Part shown: one piece after another, positions 1-11,525 of the stretch | Position numbering within the stretch: position 1 is the first letter of the stretch | Layout: every line of letters begins with the position of its first letter | DNA from: Cordia subcordata | Taxonomy: Eukaryota > Streptophyta > Magnoliopsida > Boraginales > Cordiaceae | Direction: 5' to 3' | NCBI GenBank assembly: GCA_028554755.1 | Contig: JAPTOF010000005.1 | Coordinates: 14,420,001 to 14,484,000, forward strand | Length of the DNA stretch: 64,000 nt | Program-made: the position numbers and the translations under genes | The notes under the pieces: model-generated | What the model was told of the DNA's origin: nothing | The model's input: only the letters and a program-made list of their open reading frames with translations | Database searches by the model: none

Positions 1-984
1 TAGTATTGGATCCAAAAAAAGAAAAAATAAAGAAATAAGATCAGCTCTAGTATAATAGCACCATCACATGTTCATATCTTGTGGCAGAGGTCGCACATGT
101 GACATGTCTATGCAGTTTTTGGCCTACACTCATGTGCAAGCTTATATGAACCAGAAGACAGATTGTTTCTGGAGATCTCTTTTATTTGTTTATGCTCACT
201 CAATCTATATAGTAAAGAATTGCGACGTGATATGTCTTCCAACTTTATAACGTTATCTCGATATATAATAAAAAATGGGACGTTTATTCGTTCATAATCT
301 TAAACCATTAGTAGGGTCTCTTTTGGATTGGCATTTTTATAGTGCTTCTTTATAACTATTAGAAGAAGTGTTTTTTGTTTTAAAAATCCTAAAAGAAGTG
401 CCTTTTTGAAGAAATTAAAATATTAATTTTTGAAAAAACTGAATCTGAGCTTTTTTTTCCATAATTTAAACTTTTTTTGAAAGTTACAAAATACTTATTA
501 TAAAAAATAATGTACTTTTTTCAAAAGTTTTTTAATGAAAAAAAAATCATTCTGAACAAGCCCTAAATTATTGTGATAAAGTAATAATACACTTATTTAA
601 TATTTTATATTTAATAATTTGAATACCTGAAAAAAAAATGCATTATCGATTCATCATTATTGACCTCTCGCAAGACATTGTTGTGAGATGAAAATGATAT
701 GCACAGCACCATGTTTAGAAGCTTTTAAATTCGTAAGATGTAGAATTTTCTTGGGTCAGCAAAACGCTGTAAAGCTAATCAACTACCTTGCCAAAATCAA
801 TTGATAAACGAAGTAGTTAGGGAATCACAAAAGTATATTTTCGCCTGAAGGTTTGACATGCTACAACTAATATTTAACGATTATAAATTATTCACAATAT
901 TTTATGGGTCAATTACATAAATAGTCTTTATTGTTATTATATTCTTTTGATTTCATTTCTGTTATTTTAAAATATTTAATTTTT
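1..984. other. Intergenic, AT-rich; one MITE
   Basis: No open reading frame here has coding character. The only structured item is the MITE-like hairpin at 313-563, listed separately. The rest is AT-rich sequence in which I recognise nothing. Confidence 0.6.
313..563. repeat. MITE-like hairpin element
   Basis: About 250 bp, AT-rich, bounded by imperfect inverted ends. The left end reads GGGTCTCTTTTGGATTG and the right end, reverse-complemented, reads GGGCTTGTTCAGAATG. A TA dinucleotide flanks both ends and could be the target duplication. The GGGCTTGTTTGGATTG-like termini are of the type common in plant DNA-transposon MITEs. The superfamily is not resolved. Confidence 0.5.
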
Positions 985-1075
985 TTTTTTACAAACCCTC
1001 CACTCCAACCCAACCCTCAATCTCCACAAGATTCAGCCCAAGTCATCATTCCTGGGAGCTAGTTTGAACCACTTA
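985..1075 (-). mobile_element. SINE-like fragment
   Basis: Read on the minus strand, this shows a tRNA-like A box around AAGTGGTTCAAACTAG, a degenerate B box GGGCTGAATCTTG, then an A-rich tail (the T run at 978-990 on the plus strand). The arrangement matches other tRNA-derived SINE copies in this window, for example 7378-7470. It is old and truncated. Confidence 0.4.
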
Positions 1076-1556
1076 ACGTATCTTGAACTTATTAAATTTT
1101 ATTTTTTTAATTTTTTAAAGTTTTAAATTTTTTCAATTTAAATTTCTTTAAATTTTTTTAATTTCTTTAAAAGTATTTTTAAATATTTATCTGATTTAAA
1201 ATATTCAAATTACTTCTTAATATTTTACAAAAAATATTTAAATTAGTTCATAATATTTCATAAATAGAGTCAAACTAGTCTCATTGTTTTAAAATACCCT
1301 TATTAGTCCTCATCATTGTTTCATAAAAATATTGTTCGGAAGATATTAATTCTCAATATTTTACAAATAAAAATTGATTTGAATAAATTCGTAAAATATT
1401 TAGAACTAATAATATGAATGTTTTGCAAATAATAAAAACTAATTTGACTAGTTTTGTGAAACAATGAAAAATAATATGAATCTTTAAAATAATAGAGACT
1501 GATTTGATTATATTTGTGAAACATTAAAATTAATTTTAAAACAATATAGCCCAAAA

Positions 1557-1726
1557 AGTATTACAACCATAACAATTTGTGATAAAATTAACCTTTATTT
1601 CATCACAACTGCTAAGGGTGTTTGGGATTAATTTTGAAAGGATATCCCAAACCAAGAAAAGTATTACAACCATAACAATTTGTGATAAAATTTACCCTCA
1701 TTTCATCACAACCATTAAGGATGTTT
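1557..1726. repeat. Direct tandem duplication, 103-bp period
   Basis: The segment starting AGTATTACAACCATAACAAT at 1557 recurs at 1660 with few differences. The two copies are separated by a small palindrome (TTTGGGATTAA ... ATCCCAAACC). No coding potential is apparent. It is probably a local duplication around a small hairpin insertion. Confidence 0.7.
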
Positions 1727-2540
1727 ACGCAAATTTTATATCTCAAAGGTGGCAATCAACAGAGGTGGCAGGCGGCAGAGCTGCCGAGGTAGAAGAAAAT
1801 GTTGCAGTTTTTTTTATATAATATCCATAAGATCTGGTTCGTATGATGATTTTTTTCCCTGGTTTTTCAAGAATTTGATCGTGATATGACGTAATAGGGT
1901 GAGGATTGATGTGTGGAGGTGATAAAACAGATGAATGAAGGCTAAACCACTTCGTGCTATGTTTGCGTAGTGGTGGCGGCGGCGACAGCAATAGTGTTAT
2001 GGTTATGGAGTCAATGGTTGCAATTAGTTTGTTTTTTGTTTTTTTTTTTATTTTGGTTTGCAAAAGATAAAAAATTAATCATTGAATTATTTTAGTTAAT
2101 TTAACTAATTTAATTATTTATGATTTATGGGAGTGGTAAAGGTGGTTGTGGTTGTGGTTGTAATTGAAGTGGTGGTGGTTGTGGAGTAAGTGGCTAGAAT
2201 TATTTTGTCTTTTGTTCTCTCTCTCTCTTTTTCATTTTGCTTCGTAGAAGAGAATGGAAGAGGGTGGAGGTGGTTTCTTAGGTGTGAACAAAATTGTGAA
2301 TATAACGTTTATAATTGTGAATATTTTGAACAAAATTGTGAACGTGTTGTTTATAAATATGAATGTACTGGAAAGAGATTGTAAACTTATAAGTTGTCAA
2401 TTATGAACATATAACATAAAAGTTTTGAACATACAAAAATAAAAGTGGTGAATAATTCAGGTTATGAGCATATTATATAAAAATTATGAACAATAAAATT
2501 TTGAAATTAAAGTATTAAAATTGTGAAAATATAATATGAA

Positions 2541-2594
<54 letters not shown>

Positions 2595-2900
2595 TTGTGA
2601 ACACATAAAAATTATGAATATATAGTATAAAATTGTAGAAGTATAATATAAAGACTTTGAACATATATCTGTAAATAATTAAAAATATTAAAATTGAAAC
2701 TTCTATTTGTTTTTTAATTTTTTCTTTCTTAGCAGACTTTTTTTTTTTTTTTTGGTCAGATTTCTTAGCAGACGTTTGTGAAGCCTGAATTGCTCTTTTT
2801 TTTGTTTTTTTTTTGGGGTATTGGGCACGTGTTTTACATGCAGGAAGAGGTGTCTGCTGCTGTTGGGGTGCACCATCCTTGGGTGCATAATATAGTAGTC
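1727..2900. repeat. Dispersed GTGAACATA-type repeat with (TA)n
   Basis: From about 2265 the sequence repeats short phrases such as TTGTGAAC, GAACATATAA and AAAATTGTGAA. A (TA)n/(CA)n microsatellite lies at 2547-2595, and GGTGCACCATCCTTGGGTGC occurs near 2860. A related block lies in the opposite orientation at 26150-26440, so this looks like a degenerate non-autonomous transposon family. The GTGGTGGCGGCGG stretch near 1970 is low-complexity and not a gene. Confidence 0.45.
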
Positions 2901-3289
2901 CGGGTGTTTGGCTTTGCTTATATACTAGTCAAACTTGCTTATAAATAAAAAAAAAAAAGTTAAATATTTGATAAATTTTGTTTATAAGCAAATATAAGTG
3001 GCTTATAAGTAAAGGGAAGGGAGAAAAAAAAGAAAAAAAAAAAAAAACAACACCGCCCCTACCTTAATTTATGTGCTTATAAGAACTAAGTTTTAGCAAG
3101 TAAAAAAACCATTTTAATCCTTGAAAATATTTTTAAAATGTACAACTTTTGAAGTTGATTCTTTTTAATTATTTTAACAAACACTATACTTATAAATACT
3201 TATATACCAAAAAAGATAATAATTTATCAATACATTTTTATCTAAAAACCTATTTACCTATAAACATTTGAGCAAACCCAAACAGGTTG
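2901..3289. repeat. MITE, TGTTTGGCTTTGC-ended family
   Basis: Inverted ends: left GGGTGTTTGGCTTTGCT, right (reverse complement) AACCTGTTTGGGTTTGCT. The interior repeats GCTTATAAGC-like phrases. Related copies lie at about 8245-8612 and 20004-20117. Confidence 0.6.
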
Positions 3290-4211
3290 TAAAACTCCTT
3301 CAGAAAATGTTACAAACCGATCTTTTGTCACATACCTTTCTTTTTGGTCTGAATCTATCGTCATGTACCAATGTTTAGCAATTTTTTTTTGGGCAAAAGC
3401 AAATACAAATCAAAGTTTAATTCTTCAACTTGAGGACTTTCCAAAACGCCATTCTATTTTCTTTTTCAAAGATAACGTAATTTAATTGATGAGATAACAA
3501 CCTGCTTGAAATATTGTTAAGCCCATTCAAAAGTAATTGATCAATTTTATATTGCGTAGCTAGAGAATCAGCGACATCACCCAATAATGAATTATTAAAA
3601 TTTAAATAAAAATGTTATAATACAAGAGGTCAACTAAAACGCACCGGAAATTCGGTAATTATGAGACTAAACCACCCAATTAATAATATTTTTAGGTTGT
3701 TTACGTGTCCGATTCATACAACTAAGTCGGCGCCGTCCTACCAACAAATACCCTTTTTGTCTTCTCTACATCTAACAGATTTTGTGTCACTTTCTTATAC
3801 AGAGGTTCCTGTTTCAGTTTTATTTTAATAATCTTTTTTATCTTTAATCAAACTTTTATTTTAAAAAATTCCTATTTGAATTTTATATCAATAGCTTTTT
3901 TATGTTAAATTTTTCTTAATATTATTTTAGGAGATAAAAATGCGATCAACAGATTCTAGGAGATCAAATTTTATTTGGGAAAAAAATTTATCAATGTAGT
4001 GATAGATATAAAATCAAAGAATCTGTTGGAACCATTTATCTCTACATGTCAGTAGAAAATGGTCTAAGACATCTATTAGAATTGGCCTAATAGAACCGCA
4101 TAGAATGACCTAAACCTTTCGAGCACCAAAAAGATAAAAAGAAAGTTCAAAATGTTTTCTCAAAAACAATAGAAAAACAATCAAATTCTTTAAGTTAGTT
4201 AAATACCTTTT
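3290..4211. other. Intergenic, nothing recognised
   Basis: AT-rich with only very short open frames. I see no conserved protein similarity or clear element boundary. Confidence 0.5.
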
Positions 4212-4401
4212 CCAGGGTTTGTTTGAGTTGTTGATTTCTTTTTTTCACGAGAAAGTATTTTAAAAAAATATATATTTTTAACTTTAACTTTCTTTAAAAA
4301 TAAAAAAAATTTTAACTTCTTAAAAAATAATTTTTCCAAGAAATTTTTTTTTGAAAAAAAAAAAAAACATTTTTCGAAGAAACTCATCCCGCTAGCCTGG
4401 G
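4212..4401. repeat. Short MITE-like hairpin
   Basis: The left end CCAGGGTTTGTTTGAGTT pairs imperfectly with the right end CCAGGCTAGCGGGATGAGTT read in reverse complement. The interior is nearly all A/T. It is probably a decayed DNA-transposon MITE, with no clear target duplication. Confidence 0.45.
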
Positions 4402-5011
4402 CCATGTTATTAAGTCCGGTAATGGTATAATGTTAGCAGAAAGATCAATAACATTAAATAAATCCCTTATAGCAAAATATTATCAAAAGATTACCACAAA
4501 ATATTGATGATATTATATAATCTTCATTCTAAATACACCACCTATTAAGAAGACCCAAAAATGGCAAGCAGCGTTAACAAATCAAACTAAATATTGTTGA
4601 GACGACATAATAATAATAATAATAATAAATAAATAAATAAATAAATATTGTCCTATTAATATTAATCCTGTTTTACAATAGAAATAGAAGTAATGTGAAT
4701 TGTTCAAGAATCGAAAGCGATTAAATGAGAAACTTTCAGCAAATTGATAGGCGCAAAAGAGCTGAAGTATTAATAAACCATGGATAGCGTATTCAACCAT
4801 ATATTATAGCAAATGAAACCAAACACAACAACCACAATCCAAAATATAAGTAACTTAATTCAAGTCATAAACCTTCAAACAAAGGTTTGACACACTTACA
4901 TACAGTAAAACTCAACTAAAAACTACTGAAAATTCAGAAACAAACAACTAGTAAGAATATAGTAGTAGAACCTAGAACCAAGTGTTTTGGGGTTTCGAAT
5001 TGGAATTCAAT
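4402..5011 (-). other. Downstream of DUF7054 gene
   Basis: Probably includes the 3' untranslated region of the minus-strand gene ending at 5012. A short (TAA)n/(TAAA)n microsatellite lies at about 4607-4646. I did not find a clear AATAAA in the first 200 bases after the stop on the minus strand. Confidence 0.4.
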
Positions 5012-6009
5012 TCAATGAGATGATATCTTGAGATTGAGAGACTTGTTGAGCCATGCTTTCCAACTCCCAGAAGGCTTGCGTGCCATCTCCACCGGCGATT
5101 TGTCGCCGTCACCAGCTGCTGCCTTCTTCAATGTCTCTGGTTTCTTGCACAGCATGAAATTCCGAACGCCAATCGACCCAATTGTCTCCCATGGAGACAG
5201 AGCTGCAGCAGCAGAACATAACATTATCTTGGCAATAATTCAATCAACTACGTGAATTACACCGCAAAACAAGATTAATTTTAAAGAAAATGCTATTATT
5301 ATACTCAGAGATTCAGCGAATCAATGACATCTAGTGCAGAAATTATTGATTTGAGCACTTTATTAGAGAAAATCATCATAAGTTACCAACCACTTAAAAG
5401 TACGAGCCATTCAATTACAGTTTTAATGTTATTAAATGGGGACGACAAGGGATTTGTTATATTTATTCACTGTTTAAGATTTGCAAATCATAATTTTTCA
5501 TAAGAATACTAACATAAGAGTAATGTTTTTATCTAATGAAATTTTTTCGGACAAAAATTAAAAAAAAAAAAAAAGAAAAAACAATCCTAATAATTGGCAA
5601 AACATCTCGTGGTATATGCCAAAAAAGGCCATTTCTATTCTGGGTCTCGTAGCCAACAACATGAAGATAAAAATAAATAATAAAAAAATCACAATTTGCT
5701 AAAATCAATCATCAATAATGCAATCAAAAAAGTTACTAATAATAGGATGAAAAAGAAAAGAGAGGTACCTTCAGTAGCATAGCTGGGACAATAGAGGACG
5801 AAATCATTGAGATCAGAGCCAAGAACGGGAAGCCGCCCCTCGCGAGCATAAGATTTCAAGGCGGTGTCGATGACGGCAGCCACGAGCTCCTCCTCATTCA
5901 CCACAAACCGAAGCGGTCCGGCGCTCCCCACCACCGTCACGCTAATCAGCAGCCTGTTTCCGCCGCCCTTGCTGTTTCCCTGGATCTTCTTCTGCTTGCT
6001 CAGCAACAT
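5012..6009 (-). CDS. DUF7054 protein, At4g22758-like (2 exons)
   Basis: Exon 1 is 6009-5769 and exon 2 is 5202-5012, both on the minus strand, separated by a 566-bp intron. The donor is AAG|GTACC and the acceptor CTGCAG|CTC. The split codon (G + CT) restores an alanine, giving 143 residues. The N-terminus is basic (MLLSKQKK), followed by a compact beta-rich region with LLISVTVVGSAGPLRFVV and the conserved LPVLGSDLNDFVLYCP. Exon 2 begins ALSPWETIGS and ends in a Ser/Lys-rich tail. The order, length and the motif pairs LISVT...GSAGP and ALSPW...IGS match the plant family annotated as uncharacterized At4g22758-like (DUF7054). I know of no established molecular function for this family. The start ATG is the first in frame and is followed by the basic leader seen in relatives. 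No internal stop or frameshift is visible. Confidence is high for the gene and family; function is unknown. Confidence 0.88.
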
Positions 6010-7641
6010 TTTTTCTCAATTATCACAAGACACCCACAAATAAAACCAAAAAATTTAAGAAAAATCGTTGAATTTGTATATGAATGTTTTTGGAAATGTT
6101 GTGTTGTGTGTTTCTTAAATTTCTTTGTCTTTTTAGGTTTTGTTTTTACGGGTCGAGGCCGATGCACCGGTAGTACCAGGCTGCCTTGCAAGAGCCGAAA
6201 GAACCGAACGAAGAAGGAAGGCGAATCCCCCTTCTTGGAAAAGAGGAAGGAGAGACCATCAACAGATTGCTAATACTTTCCACCATTCAATTATCGATTC
6301 CTTTTGCCTGGGTTTGATTTGAAAACTAAGCAAAAAAAAAAAAAAATAGTTACACTATTTGGGTCGTTCTTTCTTTACTCTCTCTTGGGGTGGTGTCGAA
6401 AGGAAAAAGAAAAAAGAAAGGAGTCTGAGAGAGGACGAGGTTTTGGGATTTGAGGGTGAAAGTGTGAGGATTTTATTGAGGGGAATGGTGGCGGTTAGGT
6501 TAGGCTTAGATCATAGTCGAGATCGGTTTGATTTGGTAGAGTCGTCTAGAAAAAAGAAAAAAGAAAAGGAAAAGAGGAATATGTATGTAAGTATATTCGA
6601 GTCAGATAAACGTGGTTGTTCTGATTCTTGTTTCTTCTGACCTGCAACGTAAGAATTGGAATTGAACACGGAATTTTTTATGACAAAAGGGTGGTGAAAC
6701 TTTGCACTCCACACATTTGCATCCCTTTTTCTGCCCTTTCCCGGTGAGGGTTGTTATTATTATTAGGATAAATTGTGTCAAATCTATTTATACTATATCA
6801 TAAATACATATTTTATTTAAAAATAGGTGCGAAATTTTTTGTTGTCTTAAATTATATAACACACGTACTTTAAAATACAGACACAGAATTTTCTCATGAT
6901 CCACAAATGTATATCACATATACTCCTAAAATGAGTATTCGCGCCTATTTTAAAATTATAGGTTAACATGTACTTATCATAGGATGTTTGGTGCAATTTA
7001 CCACCACCACCACCAGCATCATTATCATCATCATCATCATTATTATTATTATTATTATTGAGTTATTTTCTATTATAATATTAAATGTGTAAAAATTATA
7101 GAGCGATTTAGAATTGAAAATTAGATGATAATTGAAATCATGCAATGAAATTTTCTATTTGATTTATGTTAATCACTAAATAACATGTGATTTGTATATT
7201 ACCTAAATTATTAAAACATTTTGGATAACCAAATAATCGAAATTTAACAAATATTCAAATTAGCAACTAAGAAAATTAGAGAAAAAAAAAAAGAAAACAA
7301 AAATGTAAATAAACAAAGAATATGTAATTTAATATTGACCAAATTAGCAAAGTAATTTAGATAACCAACCCCTTTTTTTACCCCCACCACCAACCCAACC
7401 CCTTGTCTCCTGCGGGATTCAAACCTAGGTTATCACTCCTAAGAGAAATAATCTTAACCATTTGAGTTACTCTTTATTTTTGGATCCAAATTTTAATTAA
7501 ATACCAAAATTTGCCAGCTTGAGAATTGGAGAATAAAGAAAAATAATATATCTTTTTTATAATTCAGTTAGTAACTGAAATGTGTATAAGATAACCAAAA
7601 TTGAAACTGAAAATCAACGGTTTATTTGGGAGTAGTAGTAG

Positions 7642-7673
<32 letters not shown>

Positions 7674-8244
7674 ATAATAATAATAATAATAATCATCATC
7701 ATCATCGTTTAGAGAATTTTATGCAAGTATGTATTATAAATTATACTTAAAATTAGATTACGAGAGAGTCCAAAAATTAAATGTTAAAAATATTAGCGAA
7801 TGCAATATATTTGCATAAAATAGTTATATCTTATGCACAAATAAATAATTTTGATGGAGTTTTAATAAAAAATAAATAGCTCTAGTTTTTTTAACTTTTT
7901 TAGAGAAAAAATTATAAAGCTCATACATGTATACATAAATATAGATACAGATAGATATTTTGGCTTATAATTTGGGGTTGCAGCAAAAATGAATTTATAG
8001 CCGTCGATCAAAGGCATGTGGCGTCGGTGCCCAAGTGCATTCCTGTCCATAAATTTGGCATTAAAAGAATAATAGAAAAGGGTCTTGTGCCAATTATATG
8101 ACTCTACCAAAATAATCAAATCCAAATTATCATTGTGGTATCTAGCCCTTCAACTTTTGCTTATTTTCACACTTTAACCCTTCAAATTGAAAAGAGTTCT
8201 AGGGTATTCTTACTTTTATGTGGCTTTTCTTTAGCAAAAGCTAT
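6010..8244. other. Upstream of DUF7054 gene; microsatellites
   Basis: Contains the presumed minus-strand promoter of the gene starting at 6009; I cannot place a convincing TATA box. Trinucleotide runs (CAC/CAT/ATT)n lie at about 7000-7060 and (AGT/AAT/CAT)n at about 7631-7706. A SINE fragment is listed separately. No further gene is recognised. Confidence 0.5.
7378..7470 (-). mobile_element. tRNA-derived SINE fragment
   Basis: On the minus strand: A box TGGTTAAGATT, B box GGTTTGAATCCC, then a G/A-rich stretch and a short A run (plus-strand T run near 7373). This box order and spacing are typical of Pol III-derived plant SINEs. It is a partial, mutated copy. Confidence 0.55.
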
Positions 8245-8612
8245 ACAGGGTGCGTAGGAGTCTTTATAAGTTGATCAAACTTACTTATAAATTAAAAAAT
8301 AAAATTTATTTATTTGACAAATTGTGTTTTTAGACAAGTAAAGTTAGCTTGTAAACAACTGAGAAAAAGCACCACTTTCTCAACCTCTTTTATGCGCTTA
8401 TAAGCAATAAAAGTTGACCAAATAAAGTACATTTATATCCTGTAAAAATACAAAAAAAAAAAACCCTTAATTAATAAACAGTCTTTTTGGTCATTTTAAC
8501 AAATTCTTATGCTTATAAACATGTTAATAGCTTATAAACATATTTGATCCAAACATTTATCTGCTTATTTGTTATTTGTTTATAAGCATAAATACCTACT
8601 TACAAGCATCAA
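8245..8612. repeat. MITE, same family as 2901-3289
   Basis: Shares the internal phrase TCAAACTTACTTATAAAT, the GCTTATAAGC palindromes and the layout of the element at 2901-3289. The outer ends are more degraded, so boundaries are approximate. Confidence 0.5.
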
Positions 8613-10392
8613 TTGATCTTATCCCATAAGGAATTAAGAATTTACCAATTTAAAACCTTTAATAGGTAGACTTAAATATATTAAATAGACATATGTTAAT
8701 ATAATGTGAAATTATCTTTCTTCATCCATATTATCATAATGCTAATAGACACCTACCGGCGACACAAGACAATGCTTTCTTTCTATAAAGTTCTAACTAG
8801 CAACACCATAGAGGCGGGCAGATACATGTATGTAGGTATTAGAAAAATGGGGTGGATTCTAGAGTTTTAAGGGGGTTGGATTTGACTTAGATTTTTTTTG
8901 CTAATCAGTGACATATTGCCATGGAATTTTTTTTTTTTTTGTTGAAAATAGCGACAGAGTATAGTGATACAATATTCGTTTCTAATAGTAGTAGAAAGTC
9001 AATAAAGACTGATTGATATTTGCTATGGACTTTTTATCAAGTAAAAAAAAAAAAAAAAAGGAATCCAAATTTCACAAAGAAAATCACAACACAAATATAG
9101 TTGTCTATTAGAATAAAATATAATAATTGTATTGGGCAATATTTGCTCAAACATTCGGAAGGGCCCATGAGTAAGGTTAAGGCTGAGCCCAGCTCGATAA
9201 GGATGCTTTTAGCGCAATAGATATATTTAAGGTATCAGGTATCTTACTCAAAACAAATTGGGTGTCCGAACCTAGTATAACCCGAAAGCCTTACCCCATA
9301 ACCCAAAAAACATCATTGGTATCCAAAATATCCTTTGTATTACGTTACTCTAGCGTAATGTTACTTGTAGGGTCCTGTTAAGAAACTAGTGATATAAAGG
9401 GACCACTCTTGGCCTTTGGATGAAATGATCTAAATCAATTGAATTACTCCCTACCCTAATTCCTAAATCGCCGTCCTGCAATTTATGACAAACAAACTCT
9501 TATTTTCTTTTCATTTTTTTGGGGTAAGCATACACAAGCTCTACCAAAAGGGATTTAAAAATAAATAAATAAATAAATAAATAAGTTGCTCACCATGTGG
9601 TGTTATTAATTTTTCTGCAAAGTTGTTCTTTGTTAGGCCCTTGGGCTTGACCTTGTTTGTTGGTTTTGTTTGCTCCACTATTTTTTTTCGTTCCTATTTT
9701 ATCTTGTCTTATTAGATATTTTGAATGGAATAAATGGTTAGAATGCAGTGTTCGAATATTAAGATAAAATATTAGTTAATTAGGAAAAGGTTCTAAAGTG
9801 AAGAAATTTAATATTTCTAGACAACTCATTATATGCCATTATTTATATTTTAACTTCTTCACTTGGGAAACTCTCAACTATGGTTATAAGGACTCAAATT
9901 TAGGTGAATTCTCAATATAAATATGCTACTAACGATTTCAAGAGCATGGAAAACTGTGTTATTTCAGAAAATTTTCTCAATCATTCTTTCCCCTCGAGAT
10001 CATTGAAATGAAGTGGCTTTTTAATTTGGAAAGTACTATTACATAGATCCTTTAAAGCCTAAGAATTTTTTATAGGCAAAAACTATTGCATTATATTCTT
10101 AATATTATGATACATATTATAATATTTATAAAGAGATTTATGGTAAAACAATCAATTATGAAAAAAGTAAGACAAATACGCTGTAGTTGTTCTAGTTTGG
10201 AGCGGGATATGATGAATGATGGTGTTACATGTCCATTTTGATAGGACTCATATTGTTAGTATGCCTCGCCTATTCTTTTGGACATTATTTCATCAAAATA
10301 TTACTCATGAATTACACTACTTTCACAAAAAATTGTATAAAAACATTTTCATATTCATATATTTTCTATTAACTCAATGGGCGTGGAAGGTC

Positions 10393-10500
10393 AGAAAGTT
10401 ACTTTCGTGCCTAGAATGACTAATGTAGTGGCGGATTAGTTAGCAGACAATGTTAGACTTATAAGATCCTTCTTCTTACTCTCAAATTGAAGGAGGTTCC
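10393..10500 (+). pseudogene. Possible LINE RNase H remnant
   Basis: One frame reads VTFVPRMTNVVAD, stop, LADNVRLI, which resembles the C-terminal RNase H motif (N..AD.LA) of plant non-LTR retrotransposons. An in-frame TAG interrupts it where relatives usually have a residue between AD and LA. It is very short, with no other part of a LINE around it. Confidence 0.25.
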
Positions 10501-11409
10501 TCCTTAGGGTTTATTTAATGTTTTAAGCAGTGTTTTTCAAGTTATGGGAGTTGGCTAATTGTAAATTGAAACTTTCTATTACAAATTAAATCGCTTAATT
10601 GTGGTACTTAAAAAAAAATGATAGGCATTATACTACATGTAACAACGTTGTAGGTCTGTCCCGCTTAGCGCTCCCGTCCTCTCAACAGGGCCAACCAACC
10701 ATACACAGACTAATAAGAATAAAATGCAAAACAAGCTCATTACTTGCAAAGAATATTTCACGTTAGTCCTAAACACAACATGCATTTTATGTGGCTAAAG
10801 CCTCGTGGAGAAGTTTCCAAGAGTATAAACATTTGTCACCTTTAAAACAACAGACTATTAGAATAATTTAATTACAATCTTTTTACCATATAATGTGTCC
10901 GCATCGTTTTGAGCCGAAACAAGTAGTTTACTAACGAAAAAAAATTGTCGAAGAAGGTAGACATCAAGGTCATCCCTGTTGCGAAGCCTGTCATTCAACA
11001 GACATATCTGTCGTCGACTGAGATTTCAAGTGATTCTCCACGCTTAATTATTAGTATGATCAAATCATGCAGATGTTTTTATAATGTTAGCTGTACTTTA
11101 ATTTAGAGTAATAAATGCTAAGACCACGCAAATCATTCAATGGAATGAAACTGTTGACATTGATTAGTTTCCACAACCAAAGGCAAAATTATGTATTGTC
11201 GGATGAAGACTCGTGGTTTTTTGGTCTTTTTTTTTCTCTTTTTTGAGATTAATCAAGTTGTTGAGAATAATATAATAGAATTGCATTTAAATTTCATTAT
11301 CTTCTCAAAAAGAGAAGAGATGAAATTGAACCGAGTCACATGCAGATGGTTACAGATGAATAAAAGTAGACGAAGGCCCACTAGAGCCACACATGGATAA
11401 ATTTGCGCG

Positions 11410-11525
11410 ATGAGTAAAACTAAATTAAGGGCTTAACTTTGATACTATATTTAAGAATCATGAAATTTCATCTTTAAACTAATTGGTGTTAAGGAAAAAA
11501 AAAAAGCTCAAGATCTTATATAATT
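11410..11525 (+). repeat. Dispersed repeat, copy 1
   Basis: Phrases such as TTTGATACTATATTTAAGAA, AAACTAATTGGTGTTAAGG and TCAAGATCTTATATAA recur in the same order and orientation at about 27750-27850. It resembles a widespread plant repeat with TTTGATACCATGTTAAGAAT-type sequence. The element class is not resolved. Confidence 0.4.

Noticed and set aside
1743..2063. 106-codon minus-strand frame with Pro- and Ser-rich sequence
   Set aside because: The sequence underneath is low-complexity GGTGGCGGCGG and T-rich DNA, with no motif, splice context or conserved start.
9130..9480. Possible LTR fragment with TATAAAGGGACC
   Set aside because: No paired LTR, TG...CA ends or TSD could be found; composition alone is not enough.
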